In this document: positions 1 through 7,889 of the stretch, piece after piece
Layout of the letters: each line of letters opens with the position of its first letter
Numbering within the stretch: the first letter of the stretch is position 1
NCBI RefSeq assembly: GCF_014196505.1
Contig: NZ_JACIDW010000014.1
Coordinates: 44,096-108,095 of the forward strand
DNA from: Rhizobium metallidurans
Lineage (GTDB): Bacteria > Pseudomonadota > Alphaproteobacteria > Rhizobiales > Rhizobiaceae
Length of the DNA stretch: 64,000 nucleotides
Reading direction: 5' to 3'
Notes under the pieces: generated by a model
Databases searched by the model: none
Seen by the model: only the letters and a program-made list of their open reading frames with translations
Told to the model about the DNA's origin: nothing
Program-made: the position numbers and the translations under genes

Positions 1-2
1 AT

Positions 3-2012
3 GGCGACGACCCCTATGTCTGGGCGTGCTGGCTCTATTACGAGGACGGATTGACGCAGGGCGAGATTGCCGACGTCATGGGCATATCTCGCGCAACCGT
101 CAACAGCTATCTCGCTGACGCGCGGGATCGCGGCATCGTTAATATCGCGATCGAGCCGGCCAGGCTTGCATCGCTCACCGTTGCACAAGCGCTCAAAAGG
201 CATTTTGGCCTTGCTGACTGTCTTGTTGTTCCGAGCGAGGATACCGCCCGGCCGTTGATCGACAGGATCGGCGCCGCAGGCGGTCAGGCGTTGCACCGGC
301 TGTTCAAGTCGGGCGATACGATCGCCGTGTCGTGGGGGCGTACGGTACTCGCGATCAGCGAGCATGCGGAGGTTGCAGGATTGCAGGACGTGACGGTCGT
401 GCAGGCGACCGGCGGCACGCGCGCGAGCTTCGCGTATACTCCCGAGCTCTGTGCGGCGGCGCTCGCCAACGCCGTAAACGGCAAGCTGATCAATATTTCC
501 GCGCCCGCGATTGTCTCCGCTCCCGCCGTGCGCGATGCTTTTCTGCACGAGCCCCTGATCGAGAGCCAGTTCGAGGCACTTGCCAGAGCCAACAAGGCGC
601 TCTTCGGCATTTCGTCGCTGCGTCCCAATTCCACCATTCACACCAGCGGCTTTTTCGAATCCGTTCCGCTACAGGATTATCTTGCCAAGGGCGCCGTCGG
701 CGTGGTGGCCGGTCGCTTCATCGATGTGCACGGACGCGCGGTGGCAGGGCCGCTCGACGATCGGACGATCGGTATTTCCCTTGATATGCTCAAGAACATC
801 GATTTGCGTATCGCTGCCGCAGGCGGCTTCGACAAGGTGCCGGCTATCCTCGCGGCTTTGCGCGGAGGCTATGTCAACGTACTGATTACTGATGCCGCGA
901 CCGGCCGTGGCATTCTCAACGCCGATGGCGTGACCGATATCGATCAGCGGTCATCGCAGCGTCTGCGGCCCGAAAGTCAGGCGCCGTTGCCATCCGCGAC
1001 GCGAATGCGCGTGAAGAAGTTTCTGAACGATCCGGACAAGATCGTCGAGGAGATGCTGGATGGCGTGGTGCGTGCGCATCGCAAATATCTGTCGCCGATC
1101 GACAAATCCAATCGTGCCCTGATCGCGCGGGACGGGCCAAGATCAGGAAAGGTCGGCCTGGTCATTGGCGGTGGATCCGGACACGAGCCGGGCTTTCTGG
1201 GTTACGTCGGCAAGGGGCTTGCCGATGCCGTTGCGGTCGGAAACATCTTCTCGTCGCCTCCTCCGATCCCCATCCTCCATTGCGCCAAGGCGGCATCGGG
1301 TGGCGAGGGCGTTCTTTTCGTTTACGGCAACTATGCCGGCGACGTGATGAACTTCGAGATGGCCGCGGAGATGGCCGAGACGGCGGGTATTCCAATCCGA
1401 ACGGTTCTGACCACCGACGACATCACCTCTTCGCCGATCGAGGACCGCGATGGCCGCCGCGGCGTGGCCGGTAATTTCTTCACCTTCAAGATCGCCGGTG
1501 CGGCCTGCGATCGCGGTCTGTCGCTCGGTCTTTGCGAGGCCGTGACCCGCAAGGCGAACATGCGGACTTTTACGGTTGGCGTGGCGCTCGAGGCGTGTTC
1601 GATGCCGCAGACCCAGCGTCCCAACTTTGAGATCGGAGCGAAGGATATCGAGTTCGGCATGGGTATCCATGGTGAGCCGGGCGTCATTCGCGAGAAGATG
1701 ATCAGCGCTGACGAGATCGTCGACAAGGTGATGGATCGGATTTTCGCCGAGATGAAAGCGGTCGAAGGCAGCCGTGTCGCCGTCCTTGTCAATTCGTTCG
1801 GGGCAACGCCGATGATGGAGCTCTATGTCTTGTTCCGTCGCGTAGAGCAGCGCTTGAGCGCCAAGGGCATCGCCATCGAGGCAAACTGGATCGGTCATTA
1901 TTGTACGTCACTCGACATGGTCGGGGCGTCGATCTCCATCATGGAACTGGATGAGGAACTGACGGGACTGCTGCATCATCCATGTGACACCGCAGTCTTG
2001 AAGATAACGTAA
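3..2012 (+). CDS. dhaK: SorC-type sugar-binding regulator fused to dihydroxyacetone kinase subunit DhaK (5' end outside window)
   Basis: The reading frame is open from the first bases of the window, so the N-terminus is missing; the visible part is about 669 residues. First comes a helix-turn-helix (LTQGEIADVMGISRATVNSY), then a SorC/DeoR-type sugar-binding domain (roughly the first 300 residues). From the methionine codon at 1005 there is a complete DhaK domain of about 335 residues with the GSGHEP motif near its start and the GIHGEPG motif that in this family carries the histidine binding dihydroxyacetone covalently. DhaK presents Dha to DhaL for phosphorylation to Dha phosphate. The fusion puts sensor/regulator and kinase subunit on one chain. 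dhaL follows 57 bases downstream. The fusion type is known in rhizobial annotations; its regulatory target cannot be seen here. Confidence 0.5.
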   Translation, partial: GDDPYVWACWLYYEDGLTQGEIADVMGISRATVNSYLADARDRGIVNIAIEPARLASLTVAQALKRHFGLADCLVVPSEDTARPLIDRIGAAGGQALHRLFKSGDTIAVSWGRTVLAISEHAEVAGLQDVTVVQATGGTRASFAYTPELCAAALANAVNGKLINISAPAIVSAPAVRDAFLHEPLIESQFEALARANKALFGISSLRPNSTIHTSGFFESVPLQDYLAKGAVGVVAGRFIDVHGRAVAGPLDDRTIGISLDMLKNIDLRIAAAGGFDKVPAILAALRGGYVNVLITDAATGRGILNADGVTDIDQRSSQRLRPESQAPLPSATRMRVKKFLNDPDKIVEEMLDGVVRAHRKYLSPIDKSNRALIARDGPRSGKVGLVIGGGSGHEPGFLGYVGKGLADAVAVGNIFSSPPPIPILHCAKAASGGEGVLFVYGNYAGDVMNFEMAAEMAETAGIPIRTVLTTDDITSSPIEDRDGRRGVAGNFFTFKIAGAACDRGLSLGLCEAVTRKANMRTFTVGVALEACSMPQTQRPNFEIGAKDIEFGMGIHGEPGVIREKMISADEIVDKVMDRIFAEMKAVEGSRVAVLVNSFGATPMMELYVLFRRVEQRLSAKGIAIEANWIGHYCTSLDMVGASISIMELDEELTGLLHHPCDTAVLKIT

Positions 2013-2069
2013 GAAGCAGAGTGCGCCCGGCTCGCCGCCGGGAGCGTTCTGACGATGGGAGGGGAAACG

Positions 2070-2711
2070 ATGGCAGAGAACGATGCGCGCAAACTGAACC
2101 GGATGTTCAACCGGATATCCAGCCTGATTGCCACGGAGAAAGATTACCTGACCGAGCTTGACGGTGCGATTGGCGACGCCGACCACGGCATTACCATGCT
2201 GCTCGGCTTTGGCGCCGTTTCCAGTGAACTGGCGCGATCCGATCTTGACGACATGCCGCCATCGGCCGTGATGACAATCGCCGCCTCTGTGTTCCTCAAT
2301 GCAGTCGGGGCCTCGACTGGCCCCTTGTACGCGACAGCCTTTTTGCACGCTGCAAAGGCGTTGGAATTGCGCCAGTCTCTGGATGCCGCTGGCCAGGTTG
2401 CCGTGTTGCAGGCGATAGCACTCGGAATTCAAGAGCGAGGCAAGGGCCAACGTGGCGACAAGACCATGCTCGACACCTGGATCCCGGCGGCAGAAGCGGG
2501 CGGTGCTGCACTGGAGCGTGCGAGCGGGCCTGCTGAACTGTGGCGCGATGTCGTAACAGCAGGCGAGGGAGGGGCGATGGCCACGCGGTCGATGGTCGCG
2601 GTACGCGGCCGCGCCGCCAGATTGGGCGAGAGGTCACTCGGCCACGTCGACCCAGGAGCAGCGTCCGCGGTTCTTATTTTGAAAGCGATGACAGAGGTTT
2701 TCACGGATTGA
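2070..2711 (+). CDS. dhaL: Dihydroxyacetone kinase subunit DhaL
   Basis: A 213-residue protein of the usual DhaL length. Visible motifs are GDADHG (magnesium/nucleotide-binding aspartates), GASTGPLYAT, KGQRGDKTMLD and a C-terminal SLGHVDPGA segment, all in the family order. DhaL holds ADP/ATP and transfers phosphate to the Dha bound by DhaK, encoded just upstream, giving Dha phosphate for glycolysis. The ATG at 2070 was chosen because GGGAGGGG lies directly before it; an in-frame ATG at 2055 lies upstream of that site. No DhaM (PTS phosphoryl donor) is visible nearby, so the phosphate source (ATP or a distant DhaM) is open. Confidence 0.5.
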   Translation: MAENDARKLNRMFNRISSLIATEKDYLTELDGAIGDADHGITMLLGFGAVSSELARSDLDDMPPSAVMTIAASVFLNAVGASTGPLYATAFLHAAKALELRQSLDAAGQVAVLQAIALGIQERGKGQRGDKTMLDTWIPAAEAGGAALERASGPAELWRDVVTAGEGGAMATRSMVAVRGRAARLGERSLGHVDPGAASAVLILKAMTEVFTD

Positions 2712-2737
2712 GCTTTGTCGGATGACAGCTTGAAAGG

Positions 2738-2761
2738 GTGCCGCCCGGTCTTGGGCGGCAC
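2738..2761 (+). terminator. Hairpin after dhaL
   Basis: A perfect 9-bp inverted repeat (GTGCCGCCC / GGGCGGCAC) with a 6-base loop begins 26 bases after the dhaL stop. There is no T-run behind it, so intrinsic termination is likely but not certain. The rest of the 2712-2895 gap holds nothing I can name. Confidence 0.5.
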
Positions 2762-2895
2762 ACCTCGGATGCGTGTCCCTTGAAGTCGGTTCCGAAACCC
2801 TTGTTTCGGTGTGCGCCCGCCGAGCGATCAATATGTCGATCACTACAATATCGAGCAGCATCGCAACGTGGCTCGCTGAAGCGGCCATTGGCCAC

Positions 2896-3435
2896 TCAGC
2901 GCCCGGACTGTGCGGGAAACTCAAGCTTTCTGACATCATAGCCGAGTTGGCTCGCCTTGCTTATCATCACCTTCAGTTTTGCCTTTGAAGGCACGGCGCG
3001 CGCGTAGATCCAAAGGTTTCGCATCTTGGGATCGGCACTTATGAACCACGATTTATCGGGGGATTTGTAAAGGACCCAATAGTTGAATGTGATGAAGAAG
3101 GGATATCTGACGCGCATCTTGGCATTGCCGTGCCCGAGATCGAGGATCCGTCCTCCACCCTTGACGGTCTTCAGCTGCCCGCCGGGAGTGCGGACGTGGC
3201 AACCGTCTTCCACCTGGACCTCGCCTTGCGTCCTTCCGGGCTTGTAGGTCGAATAGCCCGCAACGCAGCCATCGGTCAGCCACATGGGCCGGCGGCCGAT
3301 CTCAAGCCATGTCCCACGATAGTGGTCCATGGCGACTGCAACCGGCCGCGGTTCGGCCTGCGCTGACAGCACCGGGCTCGATAATGACATCAGTGCGACT
3401 GCCGCAGCAAAACACCAGCTATGGATCTTCTGCAT
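2896..3435 (-). CDS. Lipocalin family protein (Blc-like)
   Basis: A 179-residue exported protein. After a hydrophobic signal segment (about residues 5-28, ending near SAQA) come the lipocalin landmarks: YRGTWLEIGRRP (GxW motif), TDGCVAGYSTY, a lone later cysteine able to pair with it, and the beta-barrel strand YWVLYKSPDKSWFISADP. Bacterial lipocalins of the Blc group bind lysophospholipids or fatty acids at the envelope. No lipobox cysteine is evident, so it is probably periplasmic rather than a lipoprotein. The ATG at 3435 is preferred over an upstream TTG because GGAG sits 6 bases before it. It is the last gene of the minus-strand operon starting at 5829 (44-base gap to the previous gene). 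Confidence 0.5.
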   Translation of the reverse strand: MQKIHSWCFAAAVALMSLSSPVLSAQAEPRPVAVAMDHYRGTWLEIGRRPMWLTDGCVAGYSTYKPGRTQGEVQVEDGCHVRTPGGQLKTVKGGGRILDLGHGNAKMRVRYPFFITFNYWVLYKSPDKSWFISADPKMRNLWIYARAVPSKAKLKVMISKASQLGYDVRKLEFPAQSGR

Positions 3436-3479
3436 ACTGCGCTCCAATTCGTTCTGGTTGTCGTGCGATCAACTTCGTT

Positions 3480-4007
3480 TCATGTCCTTGCGACCCCTGC
3501 ATGTCGAAGGGCGATAAACGCCAACAGGCTGGCGACGGCGAAGGCATTCAGATTGAAGAGGGTGGCGAGCTCCGGCGCAGACCAGACGTAAAGCGGCACG
3601 CCGATAAAATTCCGCGAGAACACGAAGACGGCAAAGACAAGCACGGCCATTCCACGTTGCCACCACTTTTCGTGTGCCTGGAACGACAGCGCGACGAGCA
3701 TGATGCAGGCGGCGAAGTACAACTCCGTGCCTGAAGCCGAGCCGAAGAGTTTCGTTTCGAACAAGGTGTCGAGCGTGCCGATCAGTGGCAGCGCGATCCG
3801 AGCTGTCAATGGCGATCGTCTGGCCAAAAACGGGATCGCCAGGAAGAGCGGCGCCGAGAGCAATGTGCCGAGCGACGCCACCACGCCATTGCCGACCAGA
3901 TACCAGACATAGACAGGATAGAAGGGCTTGTTCAGCATGATGACCCACGCAATCGTAATGGTCGCCTGCGTCGTTGAGTCGAGCTGATTGCGGTTCTGGG
4001 ACATCAT
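3480..4007 (-). CDS. Integral membrane protein, function unknown
   Basis: A 175-residue protein with about five hydrophobic segments (roughly residues 15-37, 40-62, 95-115, 122-143 and 150-168) and few charged residues between them. I do not recognise the family. Its start overlaps the stop of the upstream methyltransferase gene by 4 bases (ATGA-type junction), which implies translational coupling and a shared role. Given a lipid-type methyltransferase, a DUF1295 membrane enzyme and a lipocalin around it, a function in membrane lipid modification or transport is a reasonable inference, no more. Confidence 0.5.
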   Translation of the reverse strand: MMSQNRNQLDSTTQATITIAWVIMLNKPFYPVYVWYLVGNGVVASLGTLLSAPLFLAIPFLARRSPLTARIALPLIGTLDTLFETKLFGSASGTELYFAACIMLVALSFQAHEKWWQRGMAVLVFAVFVFSRNFIGVPLYVWSAPELATLFNLNAFAVASLLAFIALRHAGVART

Positions 4008-5032
4008 CTGGTCGGCGCCAGCAGATAGTGGCCGACACCCCAGACCTTGCCGTTATCATGCCCGAACAGTCCTGCTGTCGACAGGAAAAACAGCCGCCAG
4101 CGGCGCTGCCAGCGGCGTGCGTCCTTGCCATACACCCTGGCAAGGATTGGCTGAACTCGATGAATATTGCCGTCAAAGTTCGCCAGCCAGTCCAGCGCTG
4201 TGCGACGATAGTGTGTTCCCGACCAACGCCATTCCTTTTCCACCTTGAACAGATCGCCGAAGCGATGCGGCAGGTCGTGCGCGGGCATGATTCCGCCGGT
4301 AAAGAAGTGCTGGGCAATCCAGTCGGACGGGTCGTTGGGATCGAACCTGTAGGAGCGATCCTTGTGGGTGAAGACGTGCAGGAACAGTCTGCCGTCAGGC
4401 TTCACCCAGTTGCGGACGCGCTCGAGAAGCGTGCGCCAGTTGGACATGTGCTCGAACATCTCCACGGACACGATACGGTCAAACTTAGCCTCCGTGGTGA
4501 AATGGTTCATATCGGCGGTGATGACGTCAAGGTTGGTCAAACCATCCCGCCGTGCGACGTCGAGAATATGGGCGCGCTGCGAGGCCGAGTTCGAAACGCT
4601 TGTGATGCGCGAGTTTGGAAATCGTCGCGCGAGATAAAGCGAAAGCGAACCCCAACCACAGCCGAGCTCGAGGATCGTCATGCCGTCTTCGATCGCCGCG
4701 TTCGAGACGGTGTCGGCAAGCGCCAGGATTTCCGCGTCCGCGAGCGTCGTATCGGGCGTCGGATAAAGGCAACAGGAGTATTTGCGCTGCGGGCCAAGCG
4801 CTGCCGCGAAAAAGTCGGCCGGCACCTCATAGTGCTGGCGATTGGCCTCGTACGTATGGGTCGCGACCGGAAAGTGGTTCATGATCTGGACGAAATCGCG
4901 CTCGGTATCCGTCGTCGTTGCCGCGAGCTTGTGTTTGGTGCGTGCGCAGAGAAAATCGATGCCGGCCAGGGTCATTGCGTCGGTGAGCGGCGCGCGCTCG
5001 GCAGTGTTGATGGCGAATGCCAGCATGTTCAT
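4004..5032 (-). CDS. CFA-synthase-family SAM-dependent methyltransferase
   Basis: A 342-residue protein with a class I methyltransferase core: the SAM-binding motif ILELGCGWGSLSLYLA near residues 120-135, then SVSNSASQ, DVITADM, and VSVEMFEHM, the pattern typical of cyclopropane-fatty-acid synthase relatives. The N-terminal segment is shorter than in classical Cfa enzymes (about 380-400 residues). Relatives act on unsaturated phospholipid acyl chains, but the family also includes enzymes with other acceptors; in Rhodobacter related proteins take part in furan fatty acid formation. The 4-base overlaps with both neighbours show one translationally coupled operon. The exact acceptor is unknown. 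Confidence 0.5.
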   Translation of the reverse strand: MNMLAFAINTAERAPLTDAMTLAGIDFLCARTKHKLAATTTDTERDFVQIMNHFPVATHTYEANRQHYEVPADFFAAALGPQRKYSCCLYPTPDTTLADAEILALADTVSNAAIEDGMTILELGCGWGSLSLYLARRFPNSRITSVSNSASQRAHILDVARRDGLTNLDVITADMNHFTTEAKFDRIVSVEMFEHMSNWRTLLERVRNWVKPDGRLFLHVFTHKDRSYRFDPNDPSDWIAQHFFTGGIMPAHDLPHRFGDLFKVEKEWRWSGTHYRRTALDWLANFDGNIHRVQPILARVYGKDARRWQRRWRLFFLSTAGLFGHDNGKVWGVGHYLLAPTR

Positions 5033-5829
5033 TCTTTTTCTCCGTGAGCGGTGGATTTGCGAGGACCTGGGAAGAAGGCGTTGACCCGGCGCTGCAGCGC
5101 ACGGAATTTGTCGCCGCGCGAGCGCAGCATGTGCTCCTCAAGCGGCGGAACGCCGGAAACATGAACCAGCAGCCAGTACATCATCAGTGGCGCCAACAGC
5201 GACAGACCGTTCCAGATCGATCCGGTCGACGCAAACAGCGGCCAGCAACACCAGAAAAGCCATTCGAAGAAGTAGTTGGGATGGCGCGAGTAGCGCCAGA
5301 ACCCGATCTCGCAGACTTCCGTCTTTGCCTCGGGCGTTCTACGGAAGCGGGCGAGCTGGGCGTCGGAAATGGCTTCGCCGCCTAGCGCGATGATGGCGAG
5401 GAGTATGGCCAGAGCGTCGATGGCCCCTGGAAACGGTCGGTCATTGGCTGCGGCGAGATAGACGGCCAGGACCAGAACGAACGCGGCCAATGCCTGTATC
5501 TGCAGGAAGGCGAACAATCGCCATGCTGCGCGGTCGCCCCAGTCTTCGATGAATTTTGCATAACGAGGATCTTCAGCCGCACCTCTGGTGCGCGAGCCTA
5601 TATGGCTTGCGAGCCTTAGCGACCAGGCGCTGATGACTATCAAAAGGGCGACGCGGCGGTCGAAGTCGCCACCGGCGAACGAGACAGCGACAACACCTCC
5701 GACACCCACGGCGGCCGACCATATTGTGTCGATCCAACCGCTCCGCCCGGTCGCGCGTTGTATTGCCCACGCGCCGGTCATGGCCAGCGACAACCAGATT
5801 GCGATGACGACCAGGAGCAGAATGTCCAT
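5029..5829 (-). CDS. DUF1295 membrane protein (steroid 5-alpha-reductase-like fold)
   Basis: A 266-residue polytopic membrane protein with about six to seven hydrophobic segments. The C-terminal half carries the family signature FWRYSRHPNYFFEW, seen in DUF1295 and related steroid-reductase/isoprenylcysteine-methyltransferase-like enzymes, where this part binds a NADPH- or SAM-type cofactor. First gene of the operon 5829-2896. The ATG at 5829 is preferred over in-frame codons further upstream because GGGAGGG lies just before it and the protein then starts directly with its first membrane segment (MDILLLVVIAIW). That ribosome site is part of a strong hairpin (5833-5877), so translation may be regulated. 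The substrate is unknown; context suggests lipid. Confidence 0.5.
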   Translation of the reverse strand: MDILLLVVIAIWLSLAMTGAWAIQRATGRSGWIDTIWSAAVGVGGVVAVSFAGGDFDRRVALLIVISAWSLRLASHIGSRTRGAAEDPRYAKFIEDWGDRAAWRLFAFLQIQALAAFVLVLAVYLAAANDRPFPGAIDALAILLAIIALGGEAISDAQLARFRRTPEAKTEVCEIGFWRYSRHPNYFFEWLFWCCWPLFASTGSIWNGLSLLAPLMMYWLLVHVSGVPPLEEHMLRSRGDKFRALQRRVNAFFPGPRKSTAHGEKE

Positions 5830-5832
5830 CAG

Positions 5833-5877
5833 CCCTCCCGTGTGGACCCGAAAGTGGGTGTTGTCTCTACGGGAGGG
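5833..5877 (-). promoter_or_regulatory. RBS-sequestering hairpin in the leader of the DUF1295 operon
   Basis: On the minus-strand transcript CCCUCCCGU (5877-5869) pairs perfectly with ACGGGAGGG (5841-5833), the segment that contains the Shine-Dalgarno sequence of the gene starting at 5829. A smaller ACCC/GGGU hairpin (5859-5846) is nested in the 27-base loop. Nine continuous pairs, mostly G-C, would hide the ribosome site. This could be an RNA thermometer, a ligand- or protein-dependent switch, or at DNA level an operator. Confidence 0.5.
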
Positions 5878-6089
5878 AGCGCCTCTTAGTTTCATTCCGG
5901 ACAAAAAATCTTCGGAAATCAAAGTCCTCTATGAAACTCGCGACGCCGCATCGGGGCGCCAAAAGGCCAGTTGTTTCGGCATTCCATAATCACAGGCGCG
6001 TGATGGCTGTAACAATTCACCGGGCGGCTGCGAACGAAGGCATGTGACCCCGTCGCATGGTGCGGCGGGCAGCATTTGGGAGGCCCACC

Positions 6090-6368
6090 ATGAATACGCG
6101 TCTTTTCACCACCTTCGCCAGTGCCACGCTTATCGGGGTTTCGCTGATCGCCGGCGGCGCCAGTGCTCAGTCGAGTATGGATTCGATGAAGAAACCCGAA
6201 AGCATGAAATCGAACATGACGAAGACCGACAATATGATGTCCGGATCCATGAAGGCCGACAGCATGAAGATGGGCGGCACGAAGGCTGACTGCGTTCACA
6301 AGGCCGGGATGGAAAAAGACAGCATGAAGAAGGCCGACATGATGAAGCATTGTGATGCCATGAAGTGA
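6090..6368 (+). CDS. Pentapeptide MXKDX repeat protein, exported
   Basis: A 92-residue protein: a signal peptide (about residues 1-25, cleavage likely after GGASAQ) followed by a mature part almost wholly built of Met, Lys, Asp, Ser and Thr in short repeats such as DSMKK, ADSMK and EKDSMKKADMMK. This matches the MXKDX repeat family of small proteobacterial periplasmic proteins, whose function is not established. Two cysteines (in DCVHK and KHCDAMK) and many Met residues would allow metal binding; that is inference. Start at ATG 6090 after TTGGGAGG. Single gene, diverging from the operon that starts at 5829 and closed by a hairpin. Confidence 0.5.
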   Translation: MNTRLFTTFASATLIGVSLIAGGASAQSSMDSMKKPESMKSNMTKTDNMMSGSMKADSMKMGGTKADCVHKAGMEKDSMKKADMMKHCDAMK

Positions 6369-6375
6369 TTGCGAT

Positions 6376-6407
6376 GGCGCTCCCGCTGTCGTCCTCGCAG
6401 GAGCGCC
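6376..6407 (+). terminator. Hairpin after the MXKDX gene
   Basis: A perfect 8-bp inverted repeat GGCGCTCC / GGAGCGCC with a 16-base loop, starting 8 bases after the stop codon. There is only a CT-rich stretch rather than a clean T-run behind it. Confidence 0.5.
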
Positions 6408-6720
6408 GCCGGCATCCTCTCTCATCTCTCTTGGCCATATCCCCGTCTATCACCCAATAAGAGACCGTGGCCCTTGTTTTAGCCCGGCGGAATCTCTCGA
6501 AATTAATATGCCCGCCATGAAACTCTTGGCCTTCGGCCCTCGTACAAATGTCAAGAGCGAGTAATCGAGCCGCTGAGGCGCAGGCATTGATGGAACTGGC
6601 AAACAGAGGGGCGGATAGCCTGAAATTGAATGGTGCGGTCGTTGGCACTGGGATTTCCAGGCTATGTCGGGCTCGCCACGATCGAGCACGCGCAACCCAC
6701 CGCCAAGAGGAGAAACGAGC
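6408..6720. other. Non-coding gap before the DUF2147 gene
   Basis: About 310 bases without a supportable gene. I see no convincing promoter, RNA or repeat; a ribosome site (GAGGAGAAAC) for the next gene lies at its end. Confidence 0.5.
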
Positions 6721-7092
6721 ATGATGAAGACGACACCAGCGGCAATCGTGTTCGGCCTCTGCGCCTTCACCACGGTCAATGCTGCCGATATCGACGGCCA
6801 ATGGGCGCGCGGCGATGGCAATGCCAAGGTCAGGATCGCCCCCTGTGGATCGGACATCTGCGCCACAAACACCTGGATCAAACCGGGGACGCCCAAGGAA
6901 AAGGCGGGCGACAGGCTGGTGATGACCATCAATCCGGACGCCGACGGAGGCTACGCCGGAACAGCCTTCGATCCGCAACGCAATCTAACCTACAAGCTGA
7001 CCGTGACAATCAATGGAGACAAGATGACCACGAAAGGGTGCGTCGTAGCCGGGCTGCTATGCAAGGGCGTTGATTGGACCCGGATCAATTGA
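6721..7092 (+). CDS. DUF2147 family exported protein
   Basis: A 123-residue protein with a short signal peptide (residues 1-22, ending VNAAD) and a mature domain beginning IDGQWARGDGNAKVRI, followed by paired-cysteine segments PCGSDICATNTW and TTKGCVVAGLLCKG. This arrangement is that of DUF2147, small periplasmic proteins common in Alphaproteobacteria, predicted beta-barrel-like and of unknown role. The ATG at 6721 follows GAGGAG by 8 bases; ATG 6724 is an equally possible start. Monocistronic by context. Confidence 0.5.
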   Translation: MMKTTPAAIVFGLCAFTTVNAADIDGQWARGDGNAKVRIAPCGSDICATNTWIKPGTPKEKAGDRLVMTINPDADGGYAGTAFDPQRNLTYKLTVTINGDKMTTKGCVVAGLLCKGVDWTRIN

Positions 7093-7164
7093 ATGCGGAA
7101 GATATTGCGATGAAAGAGGTGACAGAAAAATCAATACGACGATTTACCGCGAAACTTAGCGCAA

Positions 7165-7815
7165 TCATAGCTGGCGGCGTGCGGCCCAGTTCAGGCCTCG
7201 CCGTAGTATCAGCGGCATGTGGGGATGATCGAACTCGCCGGCGACGTGGCCGAGGGCGGAATAGAAGACGCGGCCTGCGCCAAATCGGCGTTTGAAGACG
7301 ACCGGCATGGTGACGTTGCTGGCCGTAGGGTCATGTTTGCCGGTGAAGGTGGTGGTCGCGAGGATTTCGATCGAGGGATCGTAGTGCAGGTAATACTGCT
7401 CGGACCGATAGTCGAAATCCGGAATGTCTCGCATCACAGGGTCTTCCGGGCGGGTAACCGCGACGCGAAAATCGATGATGTTGCCGGGATGGGCGACCCA
7501 GGTCACGCCGGAGACATAGCGGAACGGCGCGCTTTCCTTGAATGAGGTCGCGAGTGAGCCATGATGTCCACCAAGCCCAAGCCCTCCGCGTACGGCTTCC
7601 ACGAGGGCGTCGGCATGGGCCTTTTCGAGGCTTTCACCCGTGATTACGGGCACGAGAAGATCCGCATGAGCGAGCCTCGGTGAACCGAATATGCCGAGAT
7701 CGTCGGTGACCTCAGTCTGAAAGCCGTCTTCGCCGAGCAGGCTGGCTACGATGCGAGCGCATTGCTCCGGCTCATGACCCTTCCAGCCGCCCCAAACGAT
7801 GATCGCCTTGCGCAT
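7165..7815 (-). CDS. ThuA-like domain protein
   Basis: A 216-residue protein of the ThuA/class I glutamine-amidotransferase-like fold: beta-strand start KAIIVWGGWKGHEPEQC, central GGLGLGGHHGS, and the late segment PVVFKRRFGAGRVFYSALGH that is typical of ThuA proteins. ThuA members were first noticed in a rhizobial trehalose utilisation operon and sit beside sugar transport and oxidoreductase genes; their reaction is mostly undefined. The gene lies 74 bases behind the sugar-binding protein gene on the same strand, probably in one operon controlled from 9174-9310. AAGGA precedes the start. Confidence 0.5.
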   Translation of the reverse strand: MRKAIIVWGGWKGHEPEQCARIVASLLGEDGFQTEVTDDLGIFGSPRLAHADLLVPVITGESLEKAHADALVEAVRGGLGLGGHHGSLATSFKESAPFRYVSGVTWVAHPGNIIDFRVAVTRPEDPVMRDIPDFDYRSEQYYLHYDPSIEILATTTFTGKHDPTASNVTMPVVFKRRFGAGRVFYSALGHVAGEFDHPHMPLILRRGLNWAARRQL

Positions 7816-7889
7816 GATCTGTCCTTATCCTTGATACGTTGAACCGCCGGGGCCATGGTGCGCCGGCGGTTCAATACGATGTAACGACC

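Noticed and set aside
2712..2895. Several small frames between dhaL and the lipocalin gene
   Set aside because: They overlap each other on both strands around the terminator hairpin and have no ribosome site or similarity.
5830..5922. Longer N-terminus for the DUF1295 protein (start at 5922)
   Set aside because: The added 31 residues are polar, non-family sequence passing through the hairpin region; the good ribosome site belongs to the ATG at 5829.
6640..6665. TGGCAC-N5-TTTCC resembling a sigma-54 promoter before the DUF2147 gene
   Set aside because: The -12 element lacks the needed GC of TTGC and the spacing is not right; no other sigma-54 features are present.
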